A stretch of DNA of 64,000 nucleotides from Tigriopus japonicus (GCA_010645155.1 CM021316.1:3878703-3942702), one strand, 5' to 3'; positions 42,658 to 55,694 are shown, numbered from the stretch's first letter. Translations and numbers: made by a program. Notes: generated by a model not told the origin, from the sequence alone.

Positions 42658-43708
42658 TTTAGTTCAGAATTTAACTAGACTTCTCTTTAAAGGAATTTGA
42701 GACTCCCCCTCCTCGCTGCGGATATGTTGCTGCTGCTCGTTGTTTCAGTACACTAATCTTTGGAACAAAAACTGGATTAAGCCAATCCCCACTGTCCCTT
42801 GCACCCGTATTCAAAACAACACCATTTAATATTGACCAGAAGGTGATAAAAACACTTTGGGCTTCACTTGATCATACCTTGGCAAGTCTCAAGCGGTCTT
42901 GGAGTCTCTGATTGTCCCTTTAAATGGTTCAAAATCAAATATTTTATCAATTTTGGCAACATTATCATTCATGTATAGTTGGCCCATAGCGATTGAGCTA
43001 GACTGTTTGTTTACTCTTTGTTAATAGAAGAGAGAGAGAGTGAGAAAGAGAGGGTGGTGAACAAAAAAGTAGGTGACTGTTCGACGTGGTAGTAGGGGCT
43101 CCAATCCGCCATTTTCACTGGGCAAGTTATTTCTGGTCACTTGGAAATACTCCTAAGCTACACCAAGTGCCTTGCGTCATGGGAAGAAAAATGTCTTTTT
43201 TGGGCATTGCTACTTATTCTTAAACGTTTTCCTGTTAAATATATACGCTAGGCTATTTTTATTTGTTGCGTTTTCTTTTGAGCATTGACTTATCTTTCCA
43301 ATAGTAAGACTGGTAATGATTTTTATGATTCTTGCATTCGACATCAATATTTCTAAAATCATTACAGGCCTCGTCATTGAAGACCCTTTCATTTCGAATA
43401 TAGTCCTTTCCTTTCTTCGGAAGGAACATTTGAGCCACGGCATGCAAGCCATCTAACAATTCGTTTTCTTTGCTTTCATGGGTGTTGACGTTTTGTCTTG
43501 ACGACTCTTGGACGACTCTTGGAGAATGTTTTATCAATACCCTTGTTACAGGGTGCAAAGTAATTACGACTGATTGGATTGGATGGGATTGGATTGCATT
43601 AAGTTAGCTTGTGTGTTTCCAAACTAACCACCAAACAAACAAGTTTTCTAAGCAAACCTTACACACAAGATAAAAAAATAATTGGAGGGTGACACCCTGT
43701 CGGCTAGA
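42658..43708. other. upstream region of the calcium sensor gene
   Basis: Likely holds its 5' UTR and promoter on the minus strand, but no clear TATA box is seen. A GA-rich microsatellite lies at about 43026-43056. Minus-strand frames 43210-43558 have no motif. Confidence 0.35.
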
Positions 43709-44602
43709 CAGTCTTAGGGTGGAAATACACGGACAGCCATTTTTTCAGCCTGCCTGGCCGAATTTTGACCCAACCCACCTGAAAAATGAAGCCTACCTGC
43801 AGACCGGCTCATTTAGAGCGGAAAAAACGAGCAGGCAAAAGTGGCAGGATAGTCAATTATTCAGCCTGCTCGGAGGAATTTCGAGCTAACCAAGCTGAAA
43901 AATGAAGCCTACCTGCAAGCCGGCTCATTTTAAATTGTTTTAATATATCCCTGCCTGTTGGAAGTCATGATCAAACAGTTGAAGTACAAAATGCCGGAAC
44001 TAAAGCAAGGATATTGAGAAGTCTTAATTGACCTTGTATGGCCTTAAAAGAACCGCATCCAAATGATCCATCTTTTTCAGTACTCATATTGCCGTTGTAG
44101 CTCCCTTTTTTCGATGCGCATTGTGTGGGTATGATCACAACGCCATGTGGCATACAACTACGGGTATAATAAGGGAGATTGGTAGATAAGTTTATTCTAT
44201 GGGGACGACGATGTCCCCATGTGGTTGAGCCAAGACATATTTGTCGACTTCTTTAGCATCAATAGGGTTGTGAATTTCCAGCAAATAGAATATTAAAATT
44301 ATGACTTTTAATAAGCAAATAAGAAGGTCACAGTATGCAGAAAAATATGCAACAAAAATGGAGCTTTGACGCCTTTAATTAAGCTTTTAGATAATTTTAC
44401 AGGGTATTCCATTGCATATAAGAAAGTACAAGGGAGAGCAGAGAAATTGAAAACTCGACACGCACCATCTTTTCCTTAACAGAAAAGAGCCTGCGCGTGT
44501 ATTTCTGATTCCAATTTTGGCTTGTCAAACTATGACCTGTCAGGTTGGAAAAGTAGCCTGTCGAGGAGTTTAGCCTGTCCGTGTATTTCCATCCTAAGAC
44601 TG
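43709..44602. mobile_element. 894-bp element with 28-bp terminal inverted repeats
   Basis: Left end CAGTCTTAGGGTGGAAATAC (43709) continues ACGGACAG; the right end is the complement with one mismatch (GTGTATTTCCATCCTAAGAC, TG). No target duplication is evident in the flanks (CGGCTAGA, ACGAAGGA). Subterminal CAGCCTGC and GAAGCCTACCTGC motifs recur in the left half. No transposase. Confidence 0.75.
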
Positions 44603-47600
44603 ACGAAGGAAAGATTCTTTTGTGTTGAAAGACACAAAAGAATTTCCCTTGCATGAAAGTGATGTGGCAATCATTTACAACATCAATGATTTTTATTGGT
44701 TCACTATTTGTTCACACTATTTTCGTTCTATGAGTCAGGGCCATAAACGCCTAATGAGCCTTCCAATGTGGTAAAACAGCCAATTGATTGCGTCTTTTTT
44801 TCTCAAATGCTCGTTATAGCGACAGTTTGCCCAAATGATTTTGTATTCAGAAACATAACGAAATGTGGAAATCTGATGTACATGAAAATGATGTGTAATG
44901 TATGTAATGTATAATGAAAACAGCAATACATGAAAAACACCATTTTTTGTGCTTTAGGTTGCGTTGCCCGAAACATTTTATGTCGCAGATTTCGAAGTCA
45001 CAGATTCAATTTTTCGTTTGGCTTTAAGGAGTTCTCCTCAAGCAAGGTTGCTAGTTTGTACATCTATGATGAGAAAGTTTGTCTTGAACTTCGATATGAA
45101 GCATAATGATACACCGATTAAAAAACTGGTATGGATAACAAAAAAGAAGCATTCCAAATGAAATTGTGGGACAAAGAAAAAAGAAGCACCCCAAATCTGA
45201 TTGGCACAGAAAGAAAAAAAGAAGTACAAGTAAAAAAACGTAATAAGGAGTATTAAGAATCTAGATACACAAACACATAAATAGGTACAAGAAATTAACT
45301 GAGAACAGACCACACAAAGTCAGCAAACAGTATTTGTTAAGAGTGATTGACGAAATTATCAAATGTCAAAAAGCTGTCCTCGTTTGAGGCTTGTCAACAA
45401 ATCTCAAAAACTGTTTCTTCTGTACTCGAGAGTTGTCTATTAGTACTAAAATGGCTTGTTTCAATCCAAAATAAGTAACAAATATTGATGATGACTGAGT
45501 AACAGTTCTACAAATGAAATGCACATTAAAAGTCAGGATAGAGAAATCTCTGTAGCTTTTCATAAAAATGATGTGGTGCCTAAAAACTTTGTTAATAACT
45601 TAAAGAAAAATACAAACGTAGGGACGTTTGTAATGTTCAATTAATGAGGGGAAGGAGATATTTTTGGTACGTTTTGAGATCATTAAAACATATCGTGTTT
45701 TTTCCAATATATCATGGTGCTAATACTATAAGAAACTTAAACTAAACTAAATACTAAAATCACAATGTTGGAAAGTACATTTTCACAATTTTCTTTTTTT
45801 TTTAGTTTATCCTCCATCAAAGGAATTGTAATTAACACAATTTTCATGTTTTGGTGATTGTATCATAGGTCTCTATTGTAGGTCAATTAAACAGATGTGC
45901 TACTTTCAATAAATGACGGTCACATTTATTATACAATGCTGTTTGTCCCTATCCAATTGTCTCTGAACCAAATATTATCCCATTTTGGCATCATAGACCT
46001 GGTTTTTCATTGTATTGATTTATATTTTTAGACAAAAGATTGCACCTAAGTACAATTATTATTCAGAACTTTTATTTAAATTGTATTAAAAAGGTATCAT
46101 TGCACAATTGTTAGACTCTCAAATGTAAAAATAATATGTTGTCAAAATGGAATCTGAACCACTCGAAAGGTCATTCCGGGTCATCCTTACACATTGGCTG
46201 GGAGTGTTTAAATCGCACTTAGGCCATAAAGGGCATATTTCGATTCTATTTCATAAAGAATACAGCTAACTTTCTTATCTAGAAAGCACTATCATATTGC
46301 ACAATGGGTGTACCAAAATGCAAAGAGAAAGTATATATAGAAGGCAACAAATTATTTCTAAACTAACAACGACACAGGAATGGGACGTGAAAGTGCAGTA
46401 GTTGTTTTATTTTGTTCTTATGTCTAGTGCCTTTTCCATCACATTTTGTGAAAACTATGTTGTGTCACAACAATGTTATTTACAATTATTCAAAATTCCT
46501 TCTTTTTTCTCTCTGCTTTTGTTCCTAACCCTCTCTATGATTAATCCTGCTTTGAAATCCCGTCATCATCCAAGGATGTTTTTGCATTATTTTACTCGGC
46601 CAAAGGTAAAAATGGCACATTACAAATCTCAAGTTTCAAAAATGTTATGAAAAGATATCCGAAATACGGCTGTATATCCAATAAGGCTTTATATTTTATG
46701 AGCTAGCAAATAACTTAAGATAAATTTCACCATGTGCTGCGTGCTCTTAACAGCCTGATCAGATCGAATCTCTGTTCATTAATATTATCTAAGAAAATGT
46801 AAATTTTTCTTTCTCTTTTGATTCACATGGCCATTTAAGACACTATTGAAAGTCTCATTGGTCCTTTTTCCCTATTTGGGAGGCTCAATTGAACGTATTT
46901 TAATGAAATTCGTCAAAATTTGGCCCAACTTAAACCACAGCACACTAAATCATCGAGCAAAGAAACATGTTTTGCTCGAAAGTGTTGTTTTGAATTTTCA
47001 AGCGCTCTCGCGCCGGCCCGCAATCAGCTAGGGCTACTTCAACTTGTCAATACTTCAATCCCTCTAAATTAGTTCAAGGTTCTGTTGTGATTATAGGGGG
47101 AGCTGCTCTCTTCAGTCGAGAGTGAGCAAAATGTACTTCTCAGAGGGAGCCACCTGAAATTCGAGTCAAAAAGAGCGTCACTTTGAAAGCGACCGCGTTT
47201 GCGCGGGCATGCGTTCGAGCGAGCGTTCTTTGATGGAGATTTTTGAAAAAAGCCAAATGGAGGAACGATTATGTTTTGAGAAAGTAGCATGAACATTGTT
47301 TCAGTTTCTCCAAAAAATTTGTAGCACTGATTTGAATACGTTCATTTCATTGTGTTCAACACTTATCAAAAAAAATAAGTATAATGTATTTGATGGAGGC
47401 AAAGCCGTCACACTCTCAAGTGATCAAAACGACACCTCGCGGGGTAAACAAACCATGATTTAAAGTTGAATGACTAATTCTACATACAATTGGTATATAT
47501 ACAAAGCAGGGGGAGGATTGTGAGCAACGCAGTTGCTCATGAGCACACCACACTTACTTTATTTGCCAGAAAACTCTATTCCTAGTCATGTGATCCCTGC

Positions 47601-49532
47601 CATTATTCTCCGAAGTATAACTGAGAGATTTAAAATTATTATGAATTCTTTCATGTCAAAGTGACGATCATTGGAACAATTAGATTAAACTTAAAATTCA
47701 TTTTTAGCCCATATTCATTTTAAAATTTGGTTGTTTTCAATTCAGCTTAACTCAACATAAAGATACGTTCTGGAATTGTTCCTTTGTACAAACCTAATGC
47801 TCACGAGATTCAGCAACCCATCTGGTTTTCCTATTACAATTTTCATATCTCAAAACTAAAAAATTCTCAAAACAAGAACTGCCTTGTTCATGGTCAAACA
47901 TTGAATTGATAACTCCATATCAGTTCCTGGGTTTTTGGATTGGATCCGACTCCCAACGAGCCCACCTCTGAACTATTTTAATTTTCAAAACTGAGCTGGC
48001 TCATAGCCGATCCGGACCCATCCCTAGTTGATAAGGCTCCTGCAAAATTGAGTTTTTTTTCAATTGGCAGTTGTGGCGTGATCGGCTCACGAGCATTTTA
48101 GCATGCAAAATATTTTGAATATAATATGGCCGAGTGAGTAGCACTTCGTCGGTCCTGCTTCAACTGAGTGGATGACTTGACTTATCAGGCGTGCTCTGGA
48201 AAAAATGAAGAAAAGGTCAACAGATCCGCTTGGTGCACTCTAAAGCCTTTAGTGCACTCAAGAGCATGCTTTGTTCGTATTCTACTTCACGTTGCAAAAT
48301 CGTATGTTTTTAAGTCACCAAGTCATTGTGTAGCCTGATTGCTCCAAAAATATTCATGGAAAAGGCCGATAGAAAACATATATTTTCATTCAAAAAGACC
48401 ATCTTATTGGTGTTGACAGCATTCCTGATTTTACTTATTTAAGGCAAGGACCCTCCAGCACTGCTCTAGGGTCCTTGTACAAGCCAAAAAATTCAGGGCA
48501 GCAGAAGTAAAAAAATATTATTAAAAAACATACAAAAACATTGATAAGAGTGTACAACATACATGGATCATATTTTATTTGACACTAATAACCACATGAT
48601 TGAAAGAATATCTTGTAACTTAATACTTCCAACGCAATAAAAAAATTCTGATCCCGATTGCTCTGAAGTGACGTAACGGGTACACAGAGTTATTGGGCGA
48701 CCCCCCTGAAATTTTGCCAAACGCGACCTTTTTTGACGATTTTGCGCTACCTCGTCCTTGCTTTGTACAAGGCCAATAAGACCATAAAAAGTAAAAAAAA
48801 AACCATTGAATGGTATGAACAAAGTCAAGGCTTTCCATTTTAGTCAAGCTTGCCGACTTTGACGATTTCCCGATAGGAAAGATGTGGGGGCAAAAAGTCA
48901 ATGAAGTTAATATTTGAAGAAATGTTTGTCATGGGTTGACAATGTTGAATCTGTGGGGGACCCTTTTGAATCAAAAAAGCAATTGAACATTTTGACGATT
49001 TTATCAAAGGTCGCCCTTTCTTGTGGTATAGTCTAAAAGATCCTGGAGCCTCATTTGTGCCTCAGAAGGTCGCTGGAAGAAGGATGTCACTTTTTCGCGC
49101 TTAAGGAAAACGACATAAAAGGTGCCAAACATTGGACTGATCGTCATGTAATTCGGATATGGCATTCTTCAACCTTTGGTTGTTCCCGTTGAGGGAAAAC
49201 AACAGGAAAAAATAACATCCAGAAATTGGAGGGCCTCCAGAAATCTCTCGTAGGGGTCAGCAAAAATTACTCTAAAGATTCTTCTGCTACCTGCTTCAAG
49301 GAGCAAGTGTACAGTTGGAAATTGGTTAAATCTCGAGATGTTCAGAAATAGTTTTTAATGGTTGGTCTTACTAATCTCAAGTTATTACACCATTTGCATT
49401 CTTTTTGGTACGGCCCTCGTATAATAGCCTTGTATGTGAAATACAAATCAATATGAAGTACATGTATCTACTCACTAAATGTTGAGTGGCCTCGCGGTTA
49501 CTCAGCATGCTACACAGCTCAAAAGTCATAAT
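44603..49532. other. about 5 kb without a supported gene
   Basis: AT-rich, short frames only. TATA-like boxes occur at 46331 (GTATATATAG) and 47513 (GTATATATAC); each is followed by no convincing coding exon, although the second could serve the gene at 52392 through a distant 5' exon. A 10-bp stem (CAAGGACCCT/AGGGTCCTTG) is at about 48445. Part of a hAT-like end (CTAGGGATGGGTCCGG on the minus strand) is at about 48020. Confidence 0.35.
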
Positions 49533-50024
49533 TAGGGACGGTAAGAAGTGTAAAAAGATTTTTGGTAACATAAACACATTTATTTGCCTTTTTGCACTTT
49601 ATGCCTTTATTTGCACGATTTTTTACGAATTTGGCCTAACATGAACAAATTGTTGAGAGTTAGCTATTTCTTCTTTGAAAATGTTTACTTTTGGAAGATT
49701 ATTTTCAAATTTAAAAACAAATTCTGATTTTACGGCTCCTGATCTGATTGTAGGCTAGCATAGTATTGATTACTATTACTTCAATATCTAAATTTTGCTC
49801 TTCAAGATTGAAAAATAACAAGCAGATGACAAGAAAGTATCTGAAGCTTTTTGTTTCAGAAATTTCAGTTTTTTGCGAATTTAAAAAAAAGTATTAGTGC
49901 ATTTCGTTTTTTTTTTTTTACTTTTGACCTTTTTTTGCATTTTATTTTCCGATTTTGAGCTGATTGTTGTGCAACTTTTGGTAACCAAAAGCTTGTTTTG
50001 ATTGGCACTTTTTGCCCGTCCCTA
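49533..50024. mobile_element. 492-bp hAT MITE
   Basis: Ends TAGGGACGGTAAGAAGTG and CACTTTTTGCCCGTCCCTA with 8-bp flanks GTCATAAT (49525-49532) and GTCATGAT (50025-50032), one mismatch. AT-rich interior, no coding. Confidence 0.8.
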
Positions 50025-51218
50025 GTCATGATTGAGCGTGTACCCCCTGAAACGGAGTACACCACATCTCTTTTTCCCAAATACGTAGGAGGGTCCAAAA
50101 CTCAACAAGTACAAAGTGTAACTCCCATGTTATAGACTCGAGGGTCTGCATCCCTACCACCTCATTTGTGAAAATTTGGCTAAATTTAGGTTTATCTTGC
50201 ACACTACCAACGAGTTTGTAAAACATCTACTTTCTTACTAGCTATTAAGAAATAAGAAACATACATTCAATAACAATGGCAGAAATATTTGATCAGTGGG
50301 CACTGAAATGGTACGAAACAAAAGCAAAGCTCATAAGCCAGATAAAGGGAAAGTAAAAATGAAATTTGGGCACACAATTTCATATCAAGAAAGAATGGGC
50401 TGACAAGAGGATGATTTGGATGACAACTAAATAAAAAGTGCATGTGGATTAAATTACAAAAAATTGCAATCAAATCCCACCACAGTATCCATTTGATTGG
50501 AGGCAGACATGCGTGTACATGGATCATATTTGCCAAAGGACAAAAAATTTCTTCACTAAGACAGGATTTTGGTAGATTGGTACATTGGGTATATTTTGGT
50601 AGCTTGAAAGTATTCTGATTGGTTTTAGTACTGCAGATTCTTCAATCAGACCTTTGTATGATGACCCTGAATTCCATGTGGTGTCCTTGTTTAGAATAAG
50701 TAAACATTAGCAAGGGCAATGTAAGTGAGGGAAATACTATTTATGCACCTGCAAAGGAAGGGAGTAATGGCCAAAATCCGGTGGAGGGAGATTCATTTTA
50801 TTGGCGACCCGAGGGCGTTAGCCCAAAGGGCGTCAATTAAAATGAAACAAGTGATATTGGACCTTGGGCATTACCCACTTCATTTGTGGGTGCATATGGT
50901 ATTTTGTTGACCAACTTATCCTTTTTGGGACTTTCCTTTCGATTTTTCAACCCTGAAAATTAGTTCAACCATGGACATTCCTACTATCTGACCTGCATGT
51001 TTTTTTGCCTGCTCAATATGGGTTTTAGGAGCTTTGTTCACCTCAAGTCAGTCCATCATCAGTTTGTGTGTTGGCTACTCAGTGCCTTAGTGTAAAAGCC
51101 TACCATGACTTCTACATTGGATCATTCCCCGTCAATGAGATAGGAGCTTCAGATGTACAAATTATTGTGTGTATAATATGAACCTTCAGCAAAATAGTCA
51201 AGATGGGGAGCAATGAAT
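50025..51218. other. 1.2-kb stretch without a supported gene
   Basis: Minus-strand frames 50026-50226 and 50267-50536 and a plus frame 50725-50910 lack motifs. Confidence 0.3.
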
Positions 51219-51390
51219 TGATTTGTTGGACAGTAAAGTGATTTGTAAGGCAGTAAAGTGATTTGTAAGGCAGTAAAGTGATTTGTAGGGCAGTAAAGTG
51301 ATTTGTAGGGCAGTAAAGTAATTTGTAGGGCAGTAAAGTGATTTGTAGGGCAACGAAGTGATTTGTAGGGCAATAAAGTAAGTTGTAGGT
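51219..51390. repeat. 20-bp minisatellite, about 8.5 units
   Basis: Unit TGATTTGTAGGGCAGTAAAG, with a few substitutions. The three overlapping minus-strand frames (51112-51456) only translate the repeat. Confidence 0.95.
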
Positions 51391-52308
51391 AAGTAATATT
51401 TTGGACTTAACCTCCATGGGCTTGGGGGAAGTCTCATAAAAGAGGAAGGTGGTCAATAAAAGTGTTGAATCTTCCTGGCACAGGAAAGAGATTTGACCTA
51501 GATGTGTGGAGACTGCAAATCACTAGGAGTAATGTAGCATATGGCTGAAAATGTTACATTCATAAAAATACATGGGCATGATGATAAAGGGTTTCAAATT
51601 TTCAAGCAAAACAATTTTGGGTAAAAACGTTTTGTTCAATATTTGTCACTTTTATAATCAATTCAAAATTTTGATGCAAATTTATCAATTTCACCTATGA
51701 GGCCTCCAAATTGATAAAAATGATGAAACAAGGATATCCACAGCTAGCCAAAGAGACCGGCATTATAATTTGAATCATTTTATGACTTTTCCAAAAACTT
51801 GCTGTATCGACTTCTTTGTCTTGTCCATTGCTCTTACTTAAATTGTTATTTTCTCTAGTTTTTTGCAATTCAATTTACTTTCAAGGTGCTTTTTTATGTC
51901 ATTTTTGTCTTTTAACTTTTAACTAATCTAATTTTGAAATTCACTCGTTTGTTTTTCTTTTATGCTAGTCGGATAAGAAGAATGCTGACTGACTGAGAAT
52001 TTGTAGCAGCCCGTGAGTAGACTGCCTCATGTCCCGTTTTGAGCAGAAAGAACAAGTTTTCAAATCATGGCAGCCGCGGGAGTCAATCAAAATGAAGGGA
52101 ATAGTTTTGGACCCTCCTGTGTATAAACCAAAAAGCCTTCGGCCGAAGTTACTTGAACTCCCTTTCAGGGGTACATGGATTGAGATAAGAATTTAGAATA
52201 TGTAAGCTATAAATTTAAGAGGTATATTAATAAAGAATGAATTTTAATTTTTTGGTGGCACAAAAATATTTGTTGAAAATTCAACGACATATTTACTTTT
52301 GCTTCTAG
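51391..52308. other. probable intron upstream of the membrane protein gene
   Basis: No coding. It ends in a good acceptor, TTTACTTTTGCTTCTAG (to 52308), ahead of the exon containing ATG 52392. Confidence 0.4.
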
Positions 52309-52391
52309 TTGGAGGATAGAGGAACTTCGAACCAGACAACCAATATTCAAGGAAACAATTTATTAACCTAAAACAGAGTTTGGCGACGAAA

Positions 52392-53447
52392 ATGGTTCCT
52401 CACGACAAAGGCAAAACCATTCCCACAAATTGGGCTTTGATCATGTTGAGTGGAAACGCCACCATATTAATGAGACTTCACCAGGCTGCCCTCATCTACA
52501 AGCTCCAACGTAACTTGGACTCAATAATTGGTTCATCCGATGAGGGTCTTACCGTTCAATCGGTATCTTTCTCACCTAATATCCTCGTCAATGCGACTTT
52601 GAACGGTTCTCCCGAATGGAAAGGGTACATAAAATTACGGTTGCAAGAAGTTGCCCGTGAAAATAACACACTTGTTACTTTGGGTGGCCATGGCTTTCAA
52701 CTGATAGATATTTTCCTCTCAAACAACATTATGGCCCCCAATTTTAATTTGCCCATCTTGATATGGGAGAACTATTTAGCATACATTGGCATTTGGACAG
52801 GATTCACGGTCATCGTAGTAATCTGCTTTTTGATTTTGTGTTGGTACATTTTGAAAAGCAAGCTTATCAAGAATGAGATCCAGAAGAACACAATCGTTTG
52901 GCATGAACCCGAAGCACATGTGAAAAGGATCGTTTTTTCAAAACCACTAACACAATCTGTCTTTGCCCGGCAATACCAAAAACCACTCACAGATGGGCAT
53001 AAATGGTCGCATCGAGGTAGATCATCGAGTCCTCAACATGAAAATCCAATTCCAGTTAATACATTTGACTCTCACGAGGTGGCTCCATTGGCTTCGTTCG
53101 AAGACAATAATAGGGCTCAACGTCCAACAAATGCTGAACAAGGACACCTAGTCGAAGACTTATTGGAAAGACAACCACACAAGTATCCAAAGTACAAACA
53201 TCTTGATTTCCAGCGTCACAGCGGAGGAGGCTATTTACCTATGCACTCTGTGTTTAAAGCTACAAGCTTGGATCATACACCGCTCTGGGTGCATCACGCT
53301 ACTTCTGGATACATGGCACATGAAAGTAAAGCTGAAGTTGACAATCACCTTCAAAATCGTCTCAAACGCACCCAAGAAGACATCGACAAAGAAATCGAAC
53401 CAGTTCTACGAAATTTGGGCTTATTGGTAATTTCAAAAGCTGAATGA
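52392..53447 (+). CDS. single-pass membrane protein of unknown family (351 aa)
   Basis: An intact frame without introns. The upstream in-frame TTG is not a start; ATG 52392 is the first ATG, and all frames from the acceptor at 52308 contain stops before it, except that this frame is open back to 52320. Residues 1-127 are hydrophilic to mixed with N-glycosylation sequons (NAT 22, NAT 67, NNT 91). Residues about 128-153 (YIGIWTGFTVIVVICFLILC) form one membrane helix, followed by Lys-rich residues and a 195-residue His/Ser/Gln-rich tail with a final charged helix (RTQEDIDKEIEPVLRNLGLL). The positive-inside rule puts the tail in the cytosol. There is no signal peptide, so the real N-terminus may lie in an upstream exon. 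The first part recalls the end of a SEA-type ectodomain, as in KIAA1549-like proteins, but this is a guess. Confidence 0.7.
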   Translation: MVPHDKGKTIPTNWALIMLSGNATILMRLHQAALIYKLQRNLDSIIGSSDEGLTVQSVSFSPNILVNATLNGSPEWKGYIKLRLQEVARENNTLVTLGGHGFQLIDIFLSNNIMAPNFNLPILIWENYLAYIGIWTGFTVIVVICFLILCWYILKSKLIKNEIQKNTIVWHEPEAHVKRIVFSKPLTQSVFARQYQKPLTDGHKWSHRGRSSSPQHENPIPVNTFDSHEVAPLASFEDNNRAQRPTNAEQGHLVEDLLERQPHKYPKYKHLDFQRHSGGGYLPMHSVFKATSLDHTPLWVHHATSGYMAHESKAEVDNHLQNRLKRTQEDIDKEIEPVLRNLGLLVISKAE

Positions 53448-53490
53448 TATTTCCAAAATTTATTGCGATGTCCTCAACGTGCTTTTCAAA

Positions 53491-53496
53491 AATAAA
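53491..53496 (+). terminator. poly(A) signal of the membrane protein gene
   Basis: A perfect AATAAA 44 bp after the stop codon of the frame ending at 53447. Confidence 0.7.
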
Positions 53497-53559
53497 GCAA
53501 ATGCGTATTTCATACTGTATTGACACTTTCAAATGGTCCTTAGACAAAGTTGACCCTGT

Positions 53560-54571
53560 ACAACTTCGATGTAAATAGAAGATTTTAACTGCGCTGTCGT
53601 GGGAGGAGCACTCGACTCGATCACCATTCAATTGCAAATATTTTGACATTTTTGAAAAGCTGAAAGAAAGACTTATTCAGTGATGTGCATTTCATTGATA
53701 TTAAATGAATGGTTGAGACGCTAGATCCAACCAAGTGCGAGAATTCCATGGAGCGACCAAAAGTAATCATCTAATTTTTAATGATCATAAGGTTTATAGA
53801 CTTCATACCTGCAGTGATTCCAGAGCAAGTGAGGGAAGGTCCATTTGCTGTTGATTTGGTTCAATTTCGTTTATTTCTCAGGTCAAGAGAGCTAAAATTG
53901 TATTAAGATTGGTCCTCCTAAGCCGAAAAATAAACGAAACTGAACCAAATCAAAGGCCAATGAACCATCCCTCATCTTTTCTGGGCTCAATGTAGGTATG
54001 AAGTCTCTAAACCTTATGATCATTGAAAATTAGATGATTACTTTAGGTCGCTCCATAGAACTCTCGCACTTGGTTGGATCTACACGTAGCGCCTCAACCA
54101 AATTTCACCTCAACTCAAATTTAATATCAATGAAATGCACATCATTGAATAAGTCTTTCTTTCAGCTTTACAAAAATGTAGGTTTTGTCCTAAAAGCAGA
54201 CTTAGTTCCTGTAATATTTTCAATGGGACACTGTAATCGCATGCGTTTTCTTTTCTTACCGCTGGAGAAAAATCCTCAGCATTTTGTGAACCAATGTTGA
54301 GAGTGATTGTTTGATGACTTAGATATGTCTCTACCCCAGTCAATTCTGTTCTCATTTTGGCAAAGGGCCTTTCACAGGAGGGATTTATCACGTTTTAACT
54401 GAAGTACTCTCGCTTCTTCCAAGCTAAGACAGGCGGATTGACGTTGGGGTGGTGGCTCCAGCGGTAAGAAAAGAAAACGCATGTGATTACAGTGTCCCAT
54501 TGAATGGTGATCGAGTCGAATGCTCCTACCACGACAGCGCAGTTAAAATCTTCTGTTGAAATCGAAGTTGT
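53560..54571. mobile_element. 1-kb foldback element with a nested hairpin
   Basis: Outer arms ACAACTTCGAT (53560) and ATCGAAGTTGT (to 54571) continue as reverse complements through ACTGCGCTGTCGTGG and GATGTGCATTTCATTGATAT to a centre near 53910. The right arm holds an extra 310 bp (54180-54490), itself an inverted repeat (CACTGTAATCGCATGCGTTT against AAACGCATGTGATTACAGTG). It starts 64 bp after the poly(A) signal of the gene before it. The frames inside are by-products. Confidence 0.8.
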
Positions 54572-54604
54572 GCAGATTGAGTGTGCAGTAAAAGTCACTT
54601 TCAC

Positions 54605-55536
54605 AAACTAAACAAACATACTGTGCCTTGAATATCCTTGTCCCTTCTTGTGTTGAGGTAGTGATACTCATACATAAAATTAAACGCAAGTCAAGAAATT
54701 GGCCAAGGATCAGTTAATTACAAACATCAGTACAGTTACACTGAAAGGAAATAATGTAAGGCCCTACATTCAAGAGATGCCCTTTTTATGATTTTAATCA
54801 AGGGGGAAAAGATTCAAAACACGTCATAAATAAAATGACAATTTCTGTCATATTCCATGGGGGAAGATTTTAATTTTTGCATTTTCTTCTTCCGAAGACT
54901 TAAGCCAATTGTGTGGTACCACTGAAAGTGGAATGCCATTGAAATTAAAAAAAATTGGAAATAACTACCCGTGCACAGAGAAGGAGTGGGATGTCTCATC
55001 CGTACCAAGGCAGATCGGACGATAACAGTGGAGGCAAAGAAAAATCGGCCAGATTGCTTTATGGAAATCTTACAAATGGTCATTAGGTGGAAATTATAGA
55101 AGATTGTACTCAGAAAATACCATAAATTTGACTCAATACAATGTTATTGTAAGTTTCAAGTACTAGCCGCTGCCTTCGCTGGCAAACGTTTATCTCGGTC
55201 CGGAGGAAAGAGCGAACCAGTGTTACCAGAACTTTTCGAAGAAGTCATATAAAAAACACAGTAAGAAAAAGGCCACATTTGGTCTGACAGAAACCAATGG
55301 CCCGAGATCGAGATTTGTTGTCCTTTGAGGTTCTAAAGTTGACCACAGTAGTTGACCACGCAGTAGAGACAAAAACAAGAGCGTCATTTTAGGCAACTTT
55401 CGAAGACGCTAATTTTGTTAATCAAGACGTGTGACGGAAACATTTACAAATACGCAACAGGACTCACACTTGACGGTTTCCACTCGTTTTGAGGTATTTT
55501 TGTTGATTCTGAGTCAAATTTGTGGCCTTGAGGACA
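54605..55536. other. 0.9-kb stretch without a supported gene
   Basis: Only short frames (54814-55083 minus); no motifs. Confidence 0.3.
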
Positions 55537-55690
55537 GTGATGGCAAATTTAGGCTTTTACTGAATTTCTGCCATATTCTGCCACTTCGTGGCAGTAAATG
55601 GCAAAAAATGGCAAAAAGTGGCAGAAAATGGTAGAAAATGGCCGCTAATAGAAAAAAGTACGCATAGACTGATCTACAAATCTGCTTTTG
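55537..55690. mobile_element. end fragment of the CAGTGATGGC hAT family
   Basis: CAGTGATGGCAAATTTAGGC at 55537 and the following TGGCAGAAAATGG repeats match, in reverse, the right end of the element at 8854-11888 (11734-11888). The fragment runs straight into LINE sequence at about 55695. Confidence 0.8.
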
Positions 55691-55694
55691 TAGA

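Noticed and set aside
46380..46650. Possible secreted peptide gene behind the TATA box at 46331
   Set aside because: The ATG frame stops after 15 codons with no good donor, and the next frame lacks peptide processing sites or a domain.
47513..47560. TATA box GTATATATAC as promoter of the gene at 52392
   Set aside because: 4.9 kb away with no identifiable first exon or donor to link them; kept only as a remark.
51112..51456. ALQITLLPYKSLYCPTN repeat ORFs
   Set aside because: Translation of the 20-bp minisatellite in three overlapping frames.
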